From assembly GCA_030674155.1 (NCBI GenBank), contig CM060336.1:3265534-3329533 (forward strand): a stretch of 64,000 bases of DNA, in the 5' to 3' direction. The stretch's first letter is position 1. Each line of letters begins with the position of its first letter. Below the pieces are notes generated by a model. The model saw only the letters and a program-made list of their open reading frames with translations, was not told where the DNA came from and made no database searches. The position numbers were made by a program, and so were the translations under genes. Origin of the DNA: Stramonita haemastoma (lineage: Eukaryota; Mollusca; Gastropoda; Neogastropoda; Muricidae). This document shows, piece by piece, positions 1 to 19,794 of this stretch.

Positions 1-57
1 AGCCTTTGTTATTTTGTGCAAGACATTGGATCAGCTGTAACAAAATGTACCTACCCA

Positions 58-830
58 GACAGATCTTTGATAGGAGTTCCGACGACGACAGCAACAATGA
101 TGTGGTTCAGTGAGAGGGGGGGGGGGGGGGCAGAACTTTGATGGGACAAGTTCCTCGGATGACGGGAACAAGGCTGTGTGATTCAGTGACGCAGGCAGGC
201 AGAACTTTGATAGTTCGATGCAGGAACAAGGCTTGTGTTAGGGGGGGGGGGGGGGGGGGGGGGTGGCGCGGCAGAACTTTGAACATCAGATGACCGGAAC
301 AATGCTGTGTTTCAGTGACGGGGGGGGGGGGGGGGGGGGGCAGAACTTTGATTGTTCTTCAGATGGACCGGGAGCAAGGCTGAGTGGTTTCAGTGACGGG
401 GGGGGGGGGGGCGCAGAACTTTGATAGGTACAAGTTCCTCGGATGCCCGGAACAACGCATGATTTCAGGGACAGGGCGGGTTTGGAGAGGACAAGTTCCT
501 CACATGACCGGAACAATGACTGGTGGTTCACTGAGACGGCAGAACTTTGATAGCAGCACCTCGGGTGACAGGAACAAGGCTGTGGTTCAGTGGGGGGGGG
601 GGGGGGGGGGGGTCAGAACTTAGATATGACAAGTTCCTGGGATGACAGGAGAGCAATACTGTGGTTCAGTGAGGCAGGCACGGTTTGGATAGGAGTTCCT
701 CAGATTGACAGGAACATTGCTGTGGTTCAGGAAGGCAGGCAGAACTTTCATAAGGAGTTCCTCAGATTGACAGGAACAATGCAGTGGTTCAGTGGTACAC
801 ACAGGCAAGGGTTTGGACAGACCAAGTCCC
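58..830. repeat. Minisatellite with poly-G expansions
   Basis: About nine to ten degenerate copies of a roughly 70-75 bp unit built from GGCAGAACTTTGATAG, ACAAGTTCCTCGGATGAC, GGAACAATGCTGTG and GTTCAGTGA. Several unit junctions carry uninterrupted G runs from about 10 to more than 20 bases (near 115-130, 241-262, 319-340, 398-411 and 592-612). The open frames across it are repeat-generated (poly-Gly/Pro) and are not credible genes. Confidence 0.85.
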
Positions 831-1059
831 CCAGGGCGATTCCAACAACGCAAAGGTACCGTTCCACCAAACGTAGGCATGATCCACCTGACTTTATCCC
901 CCATTAAAATTCCCGTGGAATCAAGGACAAGGAAGGAATTATCAGGAAACTTCAGACATCTGAGGGAGTGGCTAAATCAGTCCCCTCTCATGAACATGTA
1001 TCTGCGAGATTCAAGCGTAAAATTTTGAGTCTGGTGAGGGGGGTGAAGAAATTACGATT

Positions 1060-1265
1060 CTTCATAAAAATTGTCGAAGTGGCTGACCGAAGCCTAATCC
1101 CTGACAAAATTGAGGTCTAAGGGTTTGACTCAAGAAAAAAAAGTTAGTCTAAGGGACTGACGGAAGCAGAGTCCCTCACAAAACAGTCTGAGGGGTTGAC
1201 TCGAGCAAAACGAAATGCAGTTTGAGGGGTTGACGAAATCATGATCCCTCACTAAAGTTGTCTGA
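1060..1265. repeat. Degenerate ~55-60 bp tandem repeat
   Basis: Three to four diverged units share a pattern of GAGGGGTTGACTCGAGCAAAA followed by a spacer and ATCCCTCAC-AAA. The unit is visible by eye at about 1075, 1120, 1180 and 1225. No coding signal. Confidence 0.6.
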
Positions 1266-2927
1266 GCGGGTTTCCGATGTTATATTTCTCATGGAATTGT
1301 ATAGAGGGAGTGACTTAAGCACAATTCCCTCTCAAGTCTGTTTCGAGTACGAAAATGTCAATGCCTATGCAGGTGTGTTTTTTCCCCCAAGCTTACTGAG
1401 CACTGTCACCATGATTGCTTCCTTGTATCCTCTGGATTTTTGTTTACTTAGTTGTTTTACTTCTATTTTATTTTTTTTTATTTTTATGTTTTATTTTTTT
1501 AAATCTTTTTCATTATTCCTAATTTTTTTTTTTATCTATTTTTTGCTAACTTATTTTATTTCAATATTTATCTGTTTTTATTTCAAACAAAAAATGAAAT
1601 AAAACGAAACTAGAAGAAATACGAGCTGTCCGACATGCATCCTATTTCTTCTCGTTTTGTTCATTTCATTTTTTGTTGTTTTATTTTTTTTAATTCTAAA
1701 CACTTTTTAAAGACTTTTCCTACCACCTTTTGATTTTTATTTTCTAACATTTTTTTTTTAAACCAAGAGGGTGTGGAAGCAATCAAAAATTTGGTGCTCA
1801 GTGATTGCTTGAGGAAAAGTGTCAAAAATATTTTCGCAAGCCTAAAGCGCAATTTCTGGGGCAACAACTAATCATGGCATAAAAATATAAAGTTTGACCC
1901 GAATAACTTTATGAACAACAGAGTTTTTTTTTTCTTTTGGGTTTTTTTGGTGTCAACATGACTTGCAACCTTCTCAAGACTTGCGAGCATGCTAACCTGG
2001 CACCTCCGCCTCTTTCAAAATGTTGAACGCCGAAAATTTTTCAAAAACTGCTCAATGCTTTTAGAATTGTTGTCCCACACCCCAGCCCCGAGAAAGTGTT
2101 TCGAGCACACACACGATGTGTCTGAATTCTATTCTTTGTTGCCGAAATTTCAAACAGCTTCATCAGTGTTGTACTTTAACCTAGAGGACCCCGAAAACGT
2201 CTCGCGTCCCAGGAGTCAAAGGATTCTTGCCCCGGGAGACAAAGATCATCCAAGTCTTGCTGTCACGCACGGTACCTACTGATCCAAGATGTCGTACGGT
2301 AAAGCCTTCAGGGTTGTGCGGACAAGTTTCCTGCACCTTCCTATGTCCTTTAAAACTCACGGAAGCTCCAACAAAGTGATAAACCCATATAGATACATGC
2401 TTACGGTTTGGAAGTCTGGTACTCCCCCCCTCCACCTCCCCCCATAGTGGCATCTACTTCCAGTCCTTGGTTGATCCTGGTCCACCACGACTTATGACAT
2501 TTGATGGTAGTGGTGCTGGTGGGGATGATGGTGGTGGTGGCCGGTGGGGATGATGGTGGCGGTGGTGGTGATGGTAGTGGTGGCGGATTTCTTGCAGGCC
2601 AGGAGTATGGGAAGAAAGGAAGGAAGAGGGAGGGAAGGGAAGGGAGGGGGTGGTGGTTTCAAGTCTTCTACAAGCGTTGTGGTGACTGAAGAGGCCGATG
2701 CGCATGCGGAGCTTGTTTTTGCTGCATGCTGGGTAGAGATGAAAGGAGAACACGAAGGTGGGTTGGTCCTTTGGTTCCCCCCCCCTTTTTTTTTTCTTAC
2801 GTGTCTCTTCCCACCTCTTTTTACGCTGGGCAAACTTTACCTGGGAACAAAAAAAAAGATAAAGAGAAAATAAATAAGAAAAGAGCAGAAGGATGGAGGA
2901 AAAGAGGATAGAGATCATAGTAAAGGT
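1266..2927. other. Gene-free low-complexity stretch
   Basis: T-rich low-complexity DNA (about 1430-1760) is followed by unremarkable unique sequence, then a GGT/GAT-rich tract (2500-2585) and polypurine sequence (2600-2655). I see no splice-bounded exon with a recognisable protein. The open frames here are homopolymer-driven. Confidence 0.5.
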
Positions 2928-3210
2928 ATAAAAGGTAAAGGTGTCCCATAACCAAGCGGTCGGAGGGGAGCGAGACCTCAGCTTCTCTAGGGGCCAGCAT
3001 GTTGAGGGCAGTGCCCATCTCCTCTCCCTCGATGCTTTACCTCCCCTGACCCTAAACAGGGCAGGTACCCACTTAACAGATGGGTGAACTGGGGGAACTG
3101 TACTGAAGCCAAAGCGCGCAAACGGTCACCCATCCAATTGGTAACCACGCCCGACGCTGCTTAACCTTTGCTCGGGAAAGAGTGTGACCACTGAGCTATC
3201 CGTCCTCCAT
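2928..3210 (-). repeat. S1 tRNA-headed SINE copy
   Basis: Runs from the tail (GGTAAAGGTGTCCCATAACC) through CTTCTCTAGGGGCCAGCAT to the tRNA-like head read on the minus strand (CACTGAGCTATC at the right edge). It is nearly full length and diverged from other copies by scattered substitutions. Confidence 0.85.
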
Positions 3211-3224
3211 GGAGATCAAACAAA

Positions 3225-3263
3225 TAAAAAGTCAAAGAGAGAGGGGGGTAGACGGGGAGAGAG

Positions 3264-3303
<40 letters not shown>

Positions 3304-3441
3304 GAGAGAGAGAGAGGGAGAGAGAGAGAGAGAGAGAGAGAGGAGCGAGAGGAGAGAGAGTGAGAGAGAGATAGGAGAGAGAAGGAGAGAAAAAAGAGAA
3401 AAGAAAGAGAGAGGCAAGGGAGGAGGGAGAGGGAGGGGAGG

Positions 3442-3491
<50 letters not shown>

Positions 3492-3560
3492 GAGAGAGAG
3501 AGAGAGAGAGAGCGAGAGCGAGAGAGAGGAGAGCGAGAGAGAGACAGACAGACAGAGAGC
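3225..3560. repeat. (GA)n microsatellite
   Basis: A long imperfect GA/GGA dinucleotide tract with an almost pure purine top strand. Long Arg/Glu or Ser/Leu frames on both strands are artefacts of the repeat. Confidence 0.95.
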
Positions 3561-3900
3561 AAACACAACGGGACTGGATGTAAAATAAAAAAATAAAATA
3601 AAAAGCACGAGTGCTTATTCCACTATCCTCGGAATAAAAGGAATAAATAAAAATAAATAAGGTATTTCGTATGAGACTATAAACCGAGGCCCGTGTGCGA
3701 ACGCACGCAGAACATCTTGCGCACACGTTAAATCCGTTCCGCTTTTCGTAAGAGTCGGCCATTGTGTGCCGATGGAACATGACAAGATTTACAAAGCTGT
3801 ACACACCGGGACTGGATGTAAAAAAAGCACACGAATGCCTATTCCGTTGTCCTCGATATAAAAATAAATAAATTACCCATTCCGCCTCTTCAAAAAAATA
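3561..3900 (+). repeat. S3 SINE-like copy with duplicated tail
   Basis: Contains GAGACTATAAACCGAGGCCC, GCGAACGCACGCAGAACATC, the CACGTTAAATCC block and GGGACTGGATGTAAAAAA, ending in AT-rich ATATAAAAATAAATAA. A second GGGACTGGATGTAAAATAAA tail sits immediately upstream at 3571, so one tail is duplicated. Confidence 0.8.
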
Positions 3901-4535
3901 GATCACTGTCTGCCAGTGGAAAATAAAGACAAAACTTACAAATTACAGGCACACTGAAAGTAGACGGGAAAATGCGCATGGGTGCCTAGATCTATTCCAT
4001 TTTTTTTTTTTTTAACAGCCGGGACGTTTTCAAACTTGAACTTTTGAAATTGCTTGGCCACACTCTCAGAGACTGCCCTAGGTTTCGCAAACGCCTATCC
4101 AAAAGTAAAACTTACGACTTTGAGGCATTTAGAAAAAAAAAAAAACCACCAAAAACTTACAATGGTCTATTTTCACAAAGACCAACAACTTGGGAGACAG
4201 CACTGCAACTTACCTTCGGAAAGCGCGAAGAACAAAGACTGTATGCAATAAAATAGCCATTTCTGCATTGAACAAAACTGACATGGAGTCCCGTTCACCC
4301 GACCTACTCATACTCAAGCACGTGCTATGGCAAAGCTACTGCGTATGTCTGTGTCGAAAATTGGCGGGAGAATTGTTTTTGACCAATCAGAAACAAAGGC
4401 TGAGGTTTTGCTGCGGAGTTGACATGCTACTTTTTTTATTTTTTTTTTTATTTTTTTTAAACCCTCTTGGTTATAACTACCCACTCCTCCTCCGCTCCCC
4501 CTCCCATTCCCCCCTCCCCCAGTGCTAGGTTTGTT
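3901..4535. other. No gene seen
   Basis: A/T-rich unique-looking sequence with short homopolymers. I find no supported exon, repeat family member or RNA gene here. Confidence 0.4.
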
Positions 4536-4539
4536 TTTT

Positions 4540-4878
4540 TGTTTTCCATCGAAGATTTATGATAGAAAATTTGACCAAGCTTTTCTGGGCGAAATAAGTC
4601 GGCATAGTGGAAATGAGGGAGTATAAATGACATACATCGTTTCAAGTGTCTTCCTATTAAGTTTATATTTATAGCTTTTAAGGCATGAAACCAACATAGT
4701 TACAGTATTTATTAAGCTTTTAATATGCTCATCCCATTTACAATTGTTCTGAATAATGATACCTAGGTGTTTATGCATACTTTTATTTTGAAGGTGGGTT
4801 GATTCGAATGAGAGAGGCAAGCTCGTGTTATTGTTTCGAGAAAAATTAACAGCTCTGTTTTGTCTGCATTAGAGCTAA
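4540..4878 (-). pseudogene. LINE reverse-transcriptase C-terminal fragment
   Basis: Read on the minus strand, the conceptual protein contains NADKTELLIF and then, after one frame slip near 4830, HKHLGIIIQNNCKWDEHI and RKTLETMYV. These match the region just after the catalytic core of non-LTR reverse transcriptases (HLGI...W..HI...L..LY pattern, as in jockey/CR1/I-type elements). The frame slip and truncation show a dead copy. An S2 core fragment abuts it at about 4876. Confidence 0.7.
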
Positions 4879-4995
4879 TAGACTGGCGTCCTATCCAGGT
4901 GGGAGTCTATGACTCTCAGTCGCTTAACGTCACAGAAACCGGGATAAGCACCGGCCTGATGAGCCTTAGGCTCAGGACAGACTTGAACTTTTCTT
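4876..4995 (+). repeat. S2 SINE core fragment
   Basis: Holds ATAGACTGGCGTCCTATCCA, GACTCTCAGTCGCTTAACG, CCACAGAAACCGGGATAAGC-type sequence and GCACCGGCCTGATGAGCCTT. It lacks the tRNA-like head and is truncated at its left end against the LINE fragment. Confidence 0.85.
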
Positions 4996-5404
4996 TTAAC
5001 TTATTCCATTATCCTCGATATAGAAAACTAAAAATGTAATATAAAAAAAAAGCACATGAGTGCCTATTCCATTAACCTTCGATATAAAAGAATAAACACA
5101 TAGATGAATAAATAACAAACAGCAACAAGACAAACAAGTAATTTACCTGCTGAGATCTCAAGGCTTCAGCGCCCAAAAACAAACGGCGAAGGCTCAGTGT
5201 ACAAAATGACATTGTCTTGTTGGCGCTTCTCTGCTGAATGGTAGTTGGTTAGGCTTAAGCCACTGTCAAGATGGTGTGTGTGTGTGTGTGTGTTTTTCTC
5301 CAGTGAGCTGAATTTGTTACAGCTGTACCACTTTCTGACCACCCAACGCTTTTCACGTGCAACTTTGACACCGCTGGTTATAGATTCAGGGCTTGGGGCA
5401 TCGG

Positions 5405-5472
5405 GCAAAAGTTTGCAACTCTTGTGTCTCTCTGTGTCTCTCTGTGTCTCTCTATATGTCTCTCTGTCTCTG

Positions 5473-5525
<53 letters not shown>

Positions 5526-5895
5526 AGAGTAGGCCATCCTGTGCCGGTGGGAACAGATGACAAGATTTACAAGTGCATGAACATGGGGACTGTATGTAAA
5601 AAAAGCACATGAGTGCTGATTCCATTATCAATATAAAAGAATATATAAATAAATAAATAAATAAATAAATAAACATATCTCTCCCTCTCTCCCTCCCCCC
5701 CCCTCTCTCTTACTCTCCCCCTCTCTTTCTTTCTCTGTCTCTCTCTGTCTCTCTTTCTCTCTCTGTCTCTGTCTCTCTGACTCTCTCTCTCTCTCTGTCT
5801 CTCTCTCTTTCTCTCTGTCTGTCTCTCTCTGTCTCTCTTTCTCTCTCTGTCTCTGTCTCTCTGACTCTCTTTCTCTCTGTGTCTCTCTCTCTTTC

Positions 5896-5927
<32 letters not shown>

Positions 5928-6148
5928 TCCCTCTCTCTCTCTCTCTGTCCCTCTTCATCTCTCTGTCTCCCCCCCCCCTCTCTCTCTCTCTCTGCTCCCT
6001 CTATCTCTCTGTCCTCTCTCTCTCCCTCCTCTCTCTCCCCCCTCTCCTCTCTCTCCCTCTCTCTCTCTCCCCTCTCTCTCTCCTCTCTCTCTCTCTCTCC
6101 CCTCTCTCTCTCCTCTCTCCCTCTCCCTCCTCTCCCTCCTCCCTGTCC
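5405..6148. repeat. (CT)n/(GTCT)n compound microsatellite with S3 fragment
   Basis: CT-rich tracts at 5425-5522 and 5675-6145 flank an S3 tail fragment (5525-5672: AAGAGTAGGCCAT, GTGCCGGTGGGAACAGATGA, then an AAATA repeat). The Arg/Glu and Ser/Leu open frames here are repeat artefacts. Confidence 0.9.
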
Positions 6149-6179
6149 TGTGAATAGAGGGATGTGTGCTTGCAATTTT

Positions 6180-6245
6180 CTTTACGCTCCTCAGATAGAA
6201 TCCAGAGGTTCACCAATGGTGAAGTTTTTTGTGTATGCAACCGTT
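6180..6245 (-). repeat. Palindrome module copy
   Basis: A stand-alone copy of the module containing TCACCAATGGTGA (6210-6222), read in minus orientation and followed by TATGCAACC. Confidence 0.7.
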
Positions 6246-6296
6246 AATCCCCCACACACACACACCATTTAGGTATCGGCACTCCGACTCTGCGCC

Positions 6297-6585
6297 GCCG
6301 CTGTAGTCTAGTGGTTAGGGCGTTGGACTCGTAATCTAAAGGTTGCGGGTTCGATCCCAGCTTTCGGCTACGGCGTTGTGCCCTTGGAAAAGGCACTTTA
6401 CGGCTATTTTCTCACCCCACCCAGGTGTAAAAGGGGTACCAACCTTGTGTTGGGGGTTAACCCTGCGATAGACTGGCGTCTTATCCAGGGGGGGAGTCCA
6501 TGACTCTCAGTCGCTTAACGCCACAGAAACCGGGATAAGCACCGGCCTGATGAGCCTTAGGCTCGGGACAGACTTTAACTTAACT
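6297..6585 (+). repeat. S2 SINE, full-length
   Basis: The tRNA-like head contains an A-box-like TAGTCTAGTGGTTAGGGCGT and a B-box-like GGTTCGATCC. It is followed by CCTTGGAAAAGGCACTTTAC, ACCCAGGTGTAAAAGGGGTA, the core ATAGACTGGCGTC through GCACCGGCCTGATGAGCCTT, and the tail GGGACAGACTTTAACTTAAC. The head and core are collinear with the minus-strand copy at 28.4-28.7 kb. Confidence 0.9.
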
Positions 6586-6649
6586 TTTTTTTCCGACTCT
6601 GCGATCTGACAGCTCGGTTTCAAGCGACTACCGAGGCATCAAATCATGG

Positions 6650-6940
6650 AGATTAACCACCTGGAGTTAACATCAGCGCAAACTCGACTCTCCTTTTAAA
6701 TTCTTTTAGATGAGACACTAAAACCAGGATTCAGAATGAACGCACACAGAACAACCTTTGCTAACACGTTAAAAACCTGTTCTACCTCTTGGAAGAGTAG
6801 GCCAGTTTGTGCTTGTGGAAACAATTGACACAATTTCGAATTAGGCATGCAAACGAGGACTGGATGTTTAAAAAAAGAAAAGAAAAAAAAAGCAGCACAT
6901 GGGTGCTTATTCCATTACCTTCGAAATTAAAGACTTCAGC
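6650..6940 (+). repeat. S3 SINE-like copy
   Basis: GGAGTTAACATCAGCGCA, AGATGAGACACTAAAACC, AACGCACACAGAACA and GAGGACTGGATG appear in the standard S3 order. This copy is more diverged than those at 14.5 or 61 kb. Confidence 0.7.
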
Positions 6941-7019
6941 TTAAATATTACGTATTTCCATCGTCTAGACGTCACAGAAATTGGGCCGTCACAGGAAACA
7001 TGGGACATAAAAAAAAGAA

Positions 7020-7322
7020 TAGTTTTGCTAGTGTGGCTTATCAGCCATTGTTCCCTACGAAAATCTTCTATCAATCATAAAGAGCGTAAACTTAATGGTA
7101 CGGGCATGTCACCAGATCAAAAGGACTTAACTGCAAAAACAATACTGCAAGGCACTGTCCAAGGAGGAAGAAAAAGAGGCAGACCAAGGAAGAGATGGGA
7201 GGACAACATCAGCGAATAGACAAGCCTAGAAGTCAACAAAATTTTGAGAAAGGCAGAACAGAGAGAGGAATGGAGGGAACTGGTTGTCAAGTCTTCAGGG
7301 GTGACCCCACGGTCACCAGACT
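7020..7322 (+). pseudogene. LINE ORF2 C-terminal remnant
   Basis: The plus-strand frames encode SLRKSSINHKERKLNGTG, then the motif GRKRGRPRKRWEDNI and KILRKAEQREEW in broken frames, ending at GGTCACCAGACTAAGGGATA. Gly/Arg-rich xRKRGRPRxRWxDNI tails are typical of RTE-like endonuclease/reverse-transcriptase C-termini in molluscs and flatworms. The copy is 5'-truncated and runs straight into a (GATA)n tract. Confidence 0.7.
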
Positions 7323-7378
7323 AAGGGATAGATTGATAGATAGATGGGTAGATAGATAGATGGATAGATGGATACACT

Positions 7379-7427
<49 letters not shown>

Positions 7428-7433
7428 ATAGAC

Positions 7434-7496
<63 letters not shown>

Positions 7497-7515
7497 TAGA
7501 TAGATAGATAGATCG
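7323..7515. repeat. (GATA)n microsatellite at a LINE 3' end
   Basis: GATA/GATG/GACA tetranucleotide array, beginning exactly where the LINE remnant ends. Confidence 0.95.
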
Positions 7516-7729
7516 CTGGTGGCAGAAAAACTGACAACAGAGGTTAGATATAGAGTCCAGGGCCTAGTGCCTCATTCAAATATATGTGGCATTCTGTTGG
7601 AATTATACAGGAGTTGCAAGTTTCTTCATTGATGTTTTCCTGCCATGTGCGTGCATTTGATACAAGATAGGATGAAGCCTCTCACACACAATGTAGCTTT
7701 ATATTACTAATGTCGACACAAGAGTTCAC

Positions 7730-8067
7730 CTTATCATTCTCTGTGACTGTCTTCACCTATACACACTTTCTCGTTCCCTCCGTTCTGCTGTAGAAACTTC
7801 TGCTGTAGAAACCATGTACTTACAATACCAAGGTTCAAACAATCCAGTGTCGGCCATCGTTCTTTCACTATATTTTCTGGTCCATCTATCTGGAATGACC
7901 TCCCTCTTTCCCTTTGTCAAAATCCCTCATTTGACACGTTCAAATCCAATCTAAAGACACAATTATTTCCTACCTAGGTTCTTAAATCATAGCACAGTTA
8001 CATCGCATCTGTTCCTATTCTTATCAGTCTCCTCCATCCATCCCGTCATCTTGCCGCGCGGTGGGTG

Positions 8068-8098
<31 letters not shown>

Positions 8099-8252
8099 TG
8101 TGGTGTGTGTGTTGTGTGTGGTGTGTGTGTGTGTGTGTGTGTTGTGTACATGTAATTTGTTAATTTTATGTGTAAACGGTTGCAGCGTGACTAATGTGAA
8201 TGTAAGCGCTTTGATTTGTGTAGCTTACTCTACGAGATTCAGCGCTATATAA
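7730..8252 (+). pseudogene. LINE (CR1/L2-like) 3' end
   Basis: A plus-strand frame ending in a TAG at 7975 encodes GPSIWNDLPLSL and FDTFKSNLKTQLF, the C-terminal signature of CR1/L2-like reverse transcriptases. The 3' UTR carries AAGCGCTTTGA and ends GCGCTATATAAAT, the same terminal motif as the minus-strand copy at 32.6 kb. A (GT)n tract (8065-8150) has expanded inside the UTR. Only the last ~80 codons are present and upstream frames are broken. Confidence 0.85.
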
Positions 8253-8290
8253 ATCATATGTATATATATATATATAATATATATATAATA

Positions 8291-8338
<48 letters not shown>

Positions 8339-8366
8339 CATACATAATATATATATATATATATAT

Positions 8367-8400
<34 letters not shown>

Positions 8401-8402
8401 GA
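8253..8402. repeat. (TA)n microsatellite
   Basis: AT dinucleotide array with a few ATAC and AAT interruptions, starting directly at the LINE 3' terminus. Confidence 0.95.
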
Positions 8403-8779
8403 AAATAAAAGGTAAAGTGCCAGATTCTAACCCTTGTGTGTAACCTGAGTGAGTTAGTCACAACCAGGACACACTCAAAACAAAATACCAAGACAAGTGT
8501 ATATATATTTATACCAGAATTTATTGGTTCTATCTTAACACACAAACATTTAAGAAACTACTCTTAGTCTTATGTTAATACAGAAATATTACATCGTAAT
8601 TCTTTTTTCACCGGGAGATCATACAATAATCAAAACCACATGAGCAAGATGCCACAACATAACAACATCTTCTCTACTACATAGGACCAAACAACAACAA
8701 CAAATTAAGCAAATACACAAAACAAAACAACCAAAAACGTCAACTAAACAAAGCAAAATTGTAACCCTCCAAAATGAAC

Positions 8780-8960
8780 AAGAAAGAAAGTGGCAGAACG
8801 GTTAAGACCTTCACCTGTCTTAACAAGCAAACCGCGAGGTGCTGGGTTTGATTCCCAGCCCTGCCCTTTCTTGCCAGTTTGACATGAAAATCAAACTGAA
8901 TGTCAAGACTTTTGGAGTAGACTCGAAACCAGTATGACCCGTGGGCTAACGGACTTGTGC
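8780..8960 (+). repeat. tRNA-Leu-like SINE head
   Basis: GTGGCAGAACGGTTAAGACC followed by GCTGGGTTTGATTCCC resembles A and B boxes of a tRNA-like promoter. It is followed by TTGCCAGTTTGACATGAAAA. The same head occurs at 58.93 kb, where it is joined to an S3 body. Here the S3 body is missing, so it is a repeat rather than a tRNA gene. Confidence 0.65.
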
Positions 8961-9081
8961 ACATTTAAAACAACAACAACAAAACCCTAGGACAGTTGAA
9001 AATCGGAAAGAGGTATCTCTTGACTGTTGCGCCAAATTTGGTAGGTTAAACTTCCAGATGTATCGGGATGCAGCTACCTTA

Positions 9082-9385
9082 AAAGGTAAAGGTAAAGGTG
9101 TCCCATAACCTGTGTGGTCGTAGGGGAGTGAGGCGTCAGAGACCTTAGTTTCTCTAGGGGCCAGCATGTTGAGGACGGCGCCCATCTCCTCTCCCTCGCT
9201 GTTTTACCTTCCCTGACCCTAAAGAGGGTAGGTACCCATTTACAGCTGGGTGAACTGGGGGACTATACTGAAGCCAAGGCGCGCAATCAGTCACCCATCC
9301 AACTGGTAACCACGCTCGATGCTGCTTAACTTGGCTGGGGGAAAGCCAGCGCTCTGACCACTGAGCTATCCCCAGCTACTTTAAT
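9082..9385 (-). repeat. S1 SINE copy
   Basis: Full-length S1 on the minus strand, from the AAAGGTAAAGGTGTCCCATA tail to GACCACTGAGCTATCCCC at the head. A palindrome module (TCACCATTGGTGA at 9425-9437) lies just right of it. Confidence 0.9.
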
Positions 9386-10330
9386 GGTTGGGGAAAAAAC
9401 TGCTGGCATAATTATGCAAAAATCTCACCATTGGTGAACCTCCCAGCACTAGCCGAGGAACAAGCAGGAAAAAAAAGAAGAAAAAGAGAAGATAACAGCA
9501 AAGAAGCAAACATTTTTCAAAAATATCCCCCCCCCCAAAAAAAAAAAAAAAAAAAAAGCAAACAAAAAACTTGGTTATAGGTCAGTAACCAAAAATGACA
9601 AAACTACAGATTCATCCAAAAAAATCCCAAAGTTTTTTTTCATATATAAAAAACAGTAAAATATGAACTATTTCTCTAGAAGGGTTTGTGCGCTGCCTTT
9701 CTTGTTCACAATCAAACTGAAAATTACTGTTTTTGTCGAATACAACATGTTTCAGAAATGTATTACATTACAAAACATTACAAAACAACATGTTACATGG
9801 AACAACTTGAGCACTCTGATATACACAGTGTAATACAAAACGGTTACATAGTAATCAATCCAAATACTACCTCATGTCAAAAAGTGAAACAAAAATCTGT
9901 GATAGTGTTATGTAAAACAGTTACATAGTAACCAGTCAAATACAGCCAAGGTTATGTAAATGGGGGGAAAAATGAAAGAGAGATCAATAATTGATTGACA
10001 ATGATATCACTGATTCTCATCAAGAGACATAGACATGATTGTGCTTCAACACAGAGATTAGTTAGCTTCTTTAAACAGAAGAAACACAGTCTCATTGCTT
10101 TGTTTTTTGTATAATACTGTTTACAAAAAAATGCATGTCAAAAGTCTCTTCCAATGCAATGTTAAGACAGATGCACAAAACATGGATTTTGTGATGTGAA
10201 GCCTGAATACCATTATGATCTATGTACACAATGTCGTCTGCTCAAACATAAATGAGCTGGTTCATTTTCAGGCTGGCATACAAAGAATGTACACTCAGAC
10301 ACAGACATATGTGGACAGAGATACACACAG
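9386..10330. other. Gene-free flank downstream of the nuclear receptor
   Basis: A palindrome module (about 9395-9450), an A-rich homopolymer (9535-9558) and AT-rich unique sequence. Part of this may be receptor 3' UTR, which continues leftwards from the stop at 10704 on the minus strand. No poly(A) site can be fixed. Confidence 0.4.
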
Positions 10331-10334
10331 GCAT

Positions 10335-10650
<316 letters not shown>

Positions 10651-10703
10651 CTGCTCCACCCCCACCCCCACACACTCCACACAAACCACCACACAACACA
10701 CCA

Positions 10704-19026
<8,323 letters not shown>

Positions 19027-19126
19027 GACGGACCCACTGTACTAATTTGCGTGACCGTAGGGGTTGACACTTGTCAGATGGTCAGGGTGTTGATACAAGG
19101 AAGGACGTAGAGTTAATTTTCCAAAG

Positions 19127-19418
19127 ATAAAGGTAAAGGTGTCCCAAACCTATGTGGTCGTAGGGGAGCGAGGCATCAGAGAACTCGGCTTCTCTAGGGG
19201 CCAGCATGATTGAGGGCGGCGCCCATCTCCTCTCCCTCGCTGCTTTACCTTCCCTGACCCTAAAGAGGGCAGGTAACCATTTACAGCTGGGGAACTGGGG
19301 AACTGTACTCAAGGGGTGCAAACGGTAACCCATCCAACTGGTGACCATGCTCGATGCTGCTTAACTTTAAACTTGGGGAAAGCGAGTGTTCTGACCACTG
19401 AGCTATCATGTCCCCCAA
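19127..19418 (-). repeat. S1 SINE copy
   Basis: Minus-oriented S1, slightly rearranged in the central part. Ends CACTGAGCTATCATGTCCCC. Lies just upstream of the nuclear receptor start region. Confidence 0.9.
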
Positions 19419-19699
19419 ATTAATAGTTAATTTTATACCCTGTTTTAATCTGTAGGCCTATATAACATACGTTTTATTCTAAGAATTAAAATTTGACCAG
19501 GTGACAGCCCCCAACGTGACCTCTGGGTTGGCAGGACTATAAATAACAAGACTGGATTGGACTATTGGATTGGACTTCTTTTGTTAATCTTTGAGGAATG
19601 GTTTCATCTCTCTTTTAGTTTAGTTTAGTCTTGCCATTCGAACATCTGGACTGGCCAAGACTGTCCCACATTACAGGGACTATTACAAGGATAAGAAGC

Positions 19700-19705
<6 letters not shown>

Positions 19706-19792
<87 letters not shown>
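19706..19792. repeat. (GA)n microsatellite
   Basis: Nearly pure GA array interrupted once by GG. A CGGGCGGGG/GTGTGTGCG tract follows at 19835-19920. Confidence 0.95.

Positions 19793-19794
<2 letters not shown>

Noticed and set aside
3161..3906. Long Ser/Leu- and Arg/Glu-rich open frames on both strands
   Set aside because: Generated by a GA/CT microsatellite. All frames are open because the repeat lacks stops, and no domain is present.
5567..6175. 202-residue Arg/Glu-rich frame on the minus strand
   Set aside because: Pure CT/GTCT microsatellite translation flanked by an S3 fragment.
6297..6370. Possible tRNA gene (A box and B box present)
   Set aside because: The head is part of a dispersed repeat with a constant downstream core and also occurs at 28.6 kb. 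The same reasoning applies to the S1, S3 and S4 heads.
7323..7515. Regular direct repeats that could suggest a CRISPR array
   Set aside because: Simple GATA tetranucleotide repeat with no spacers, in a eukaryotic genome.
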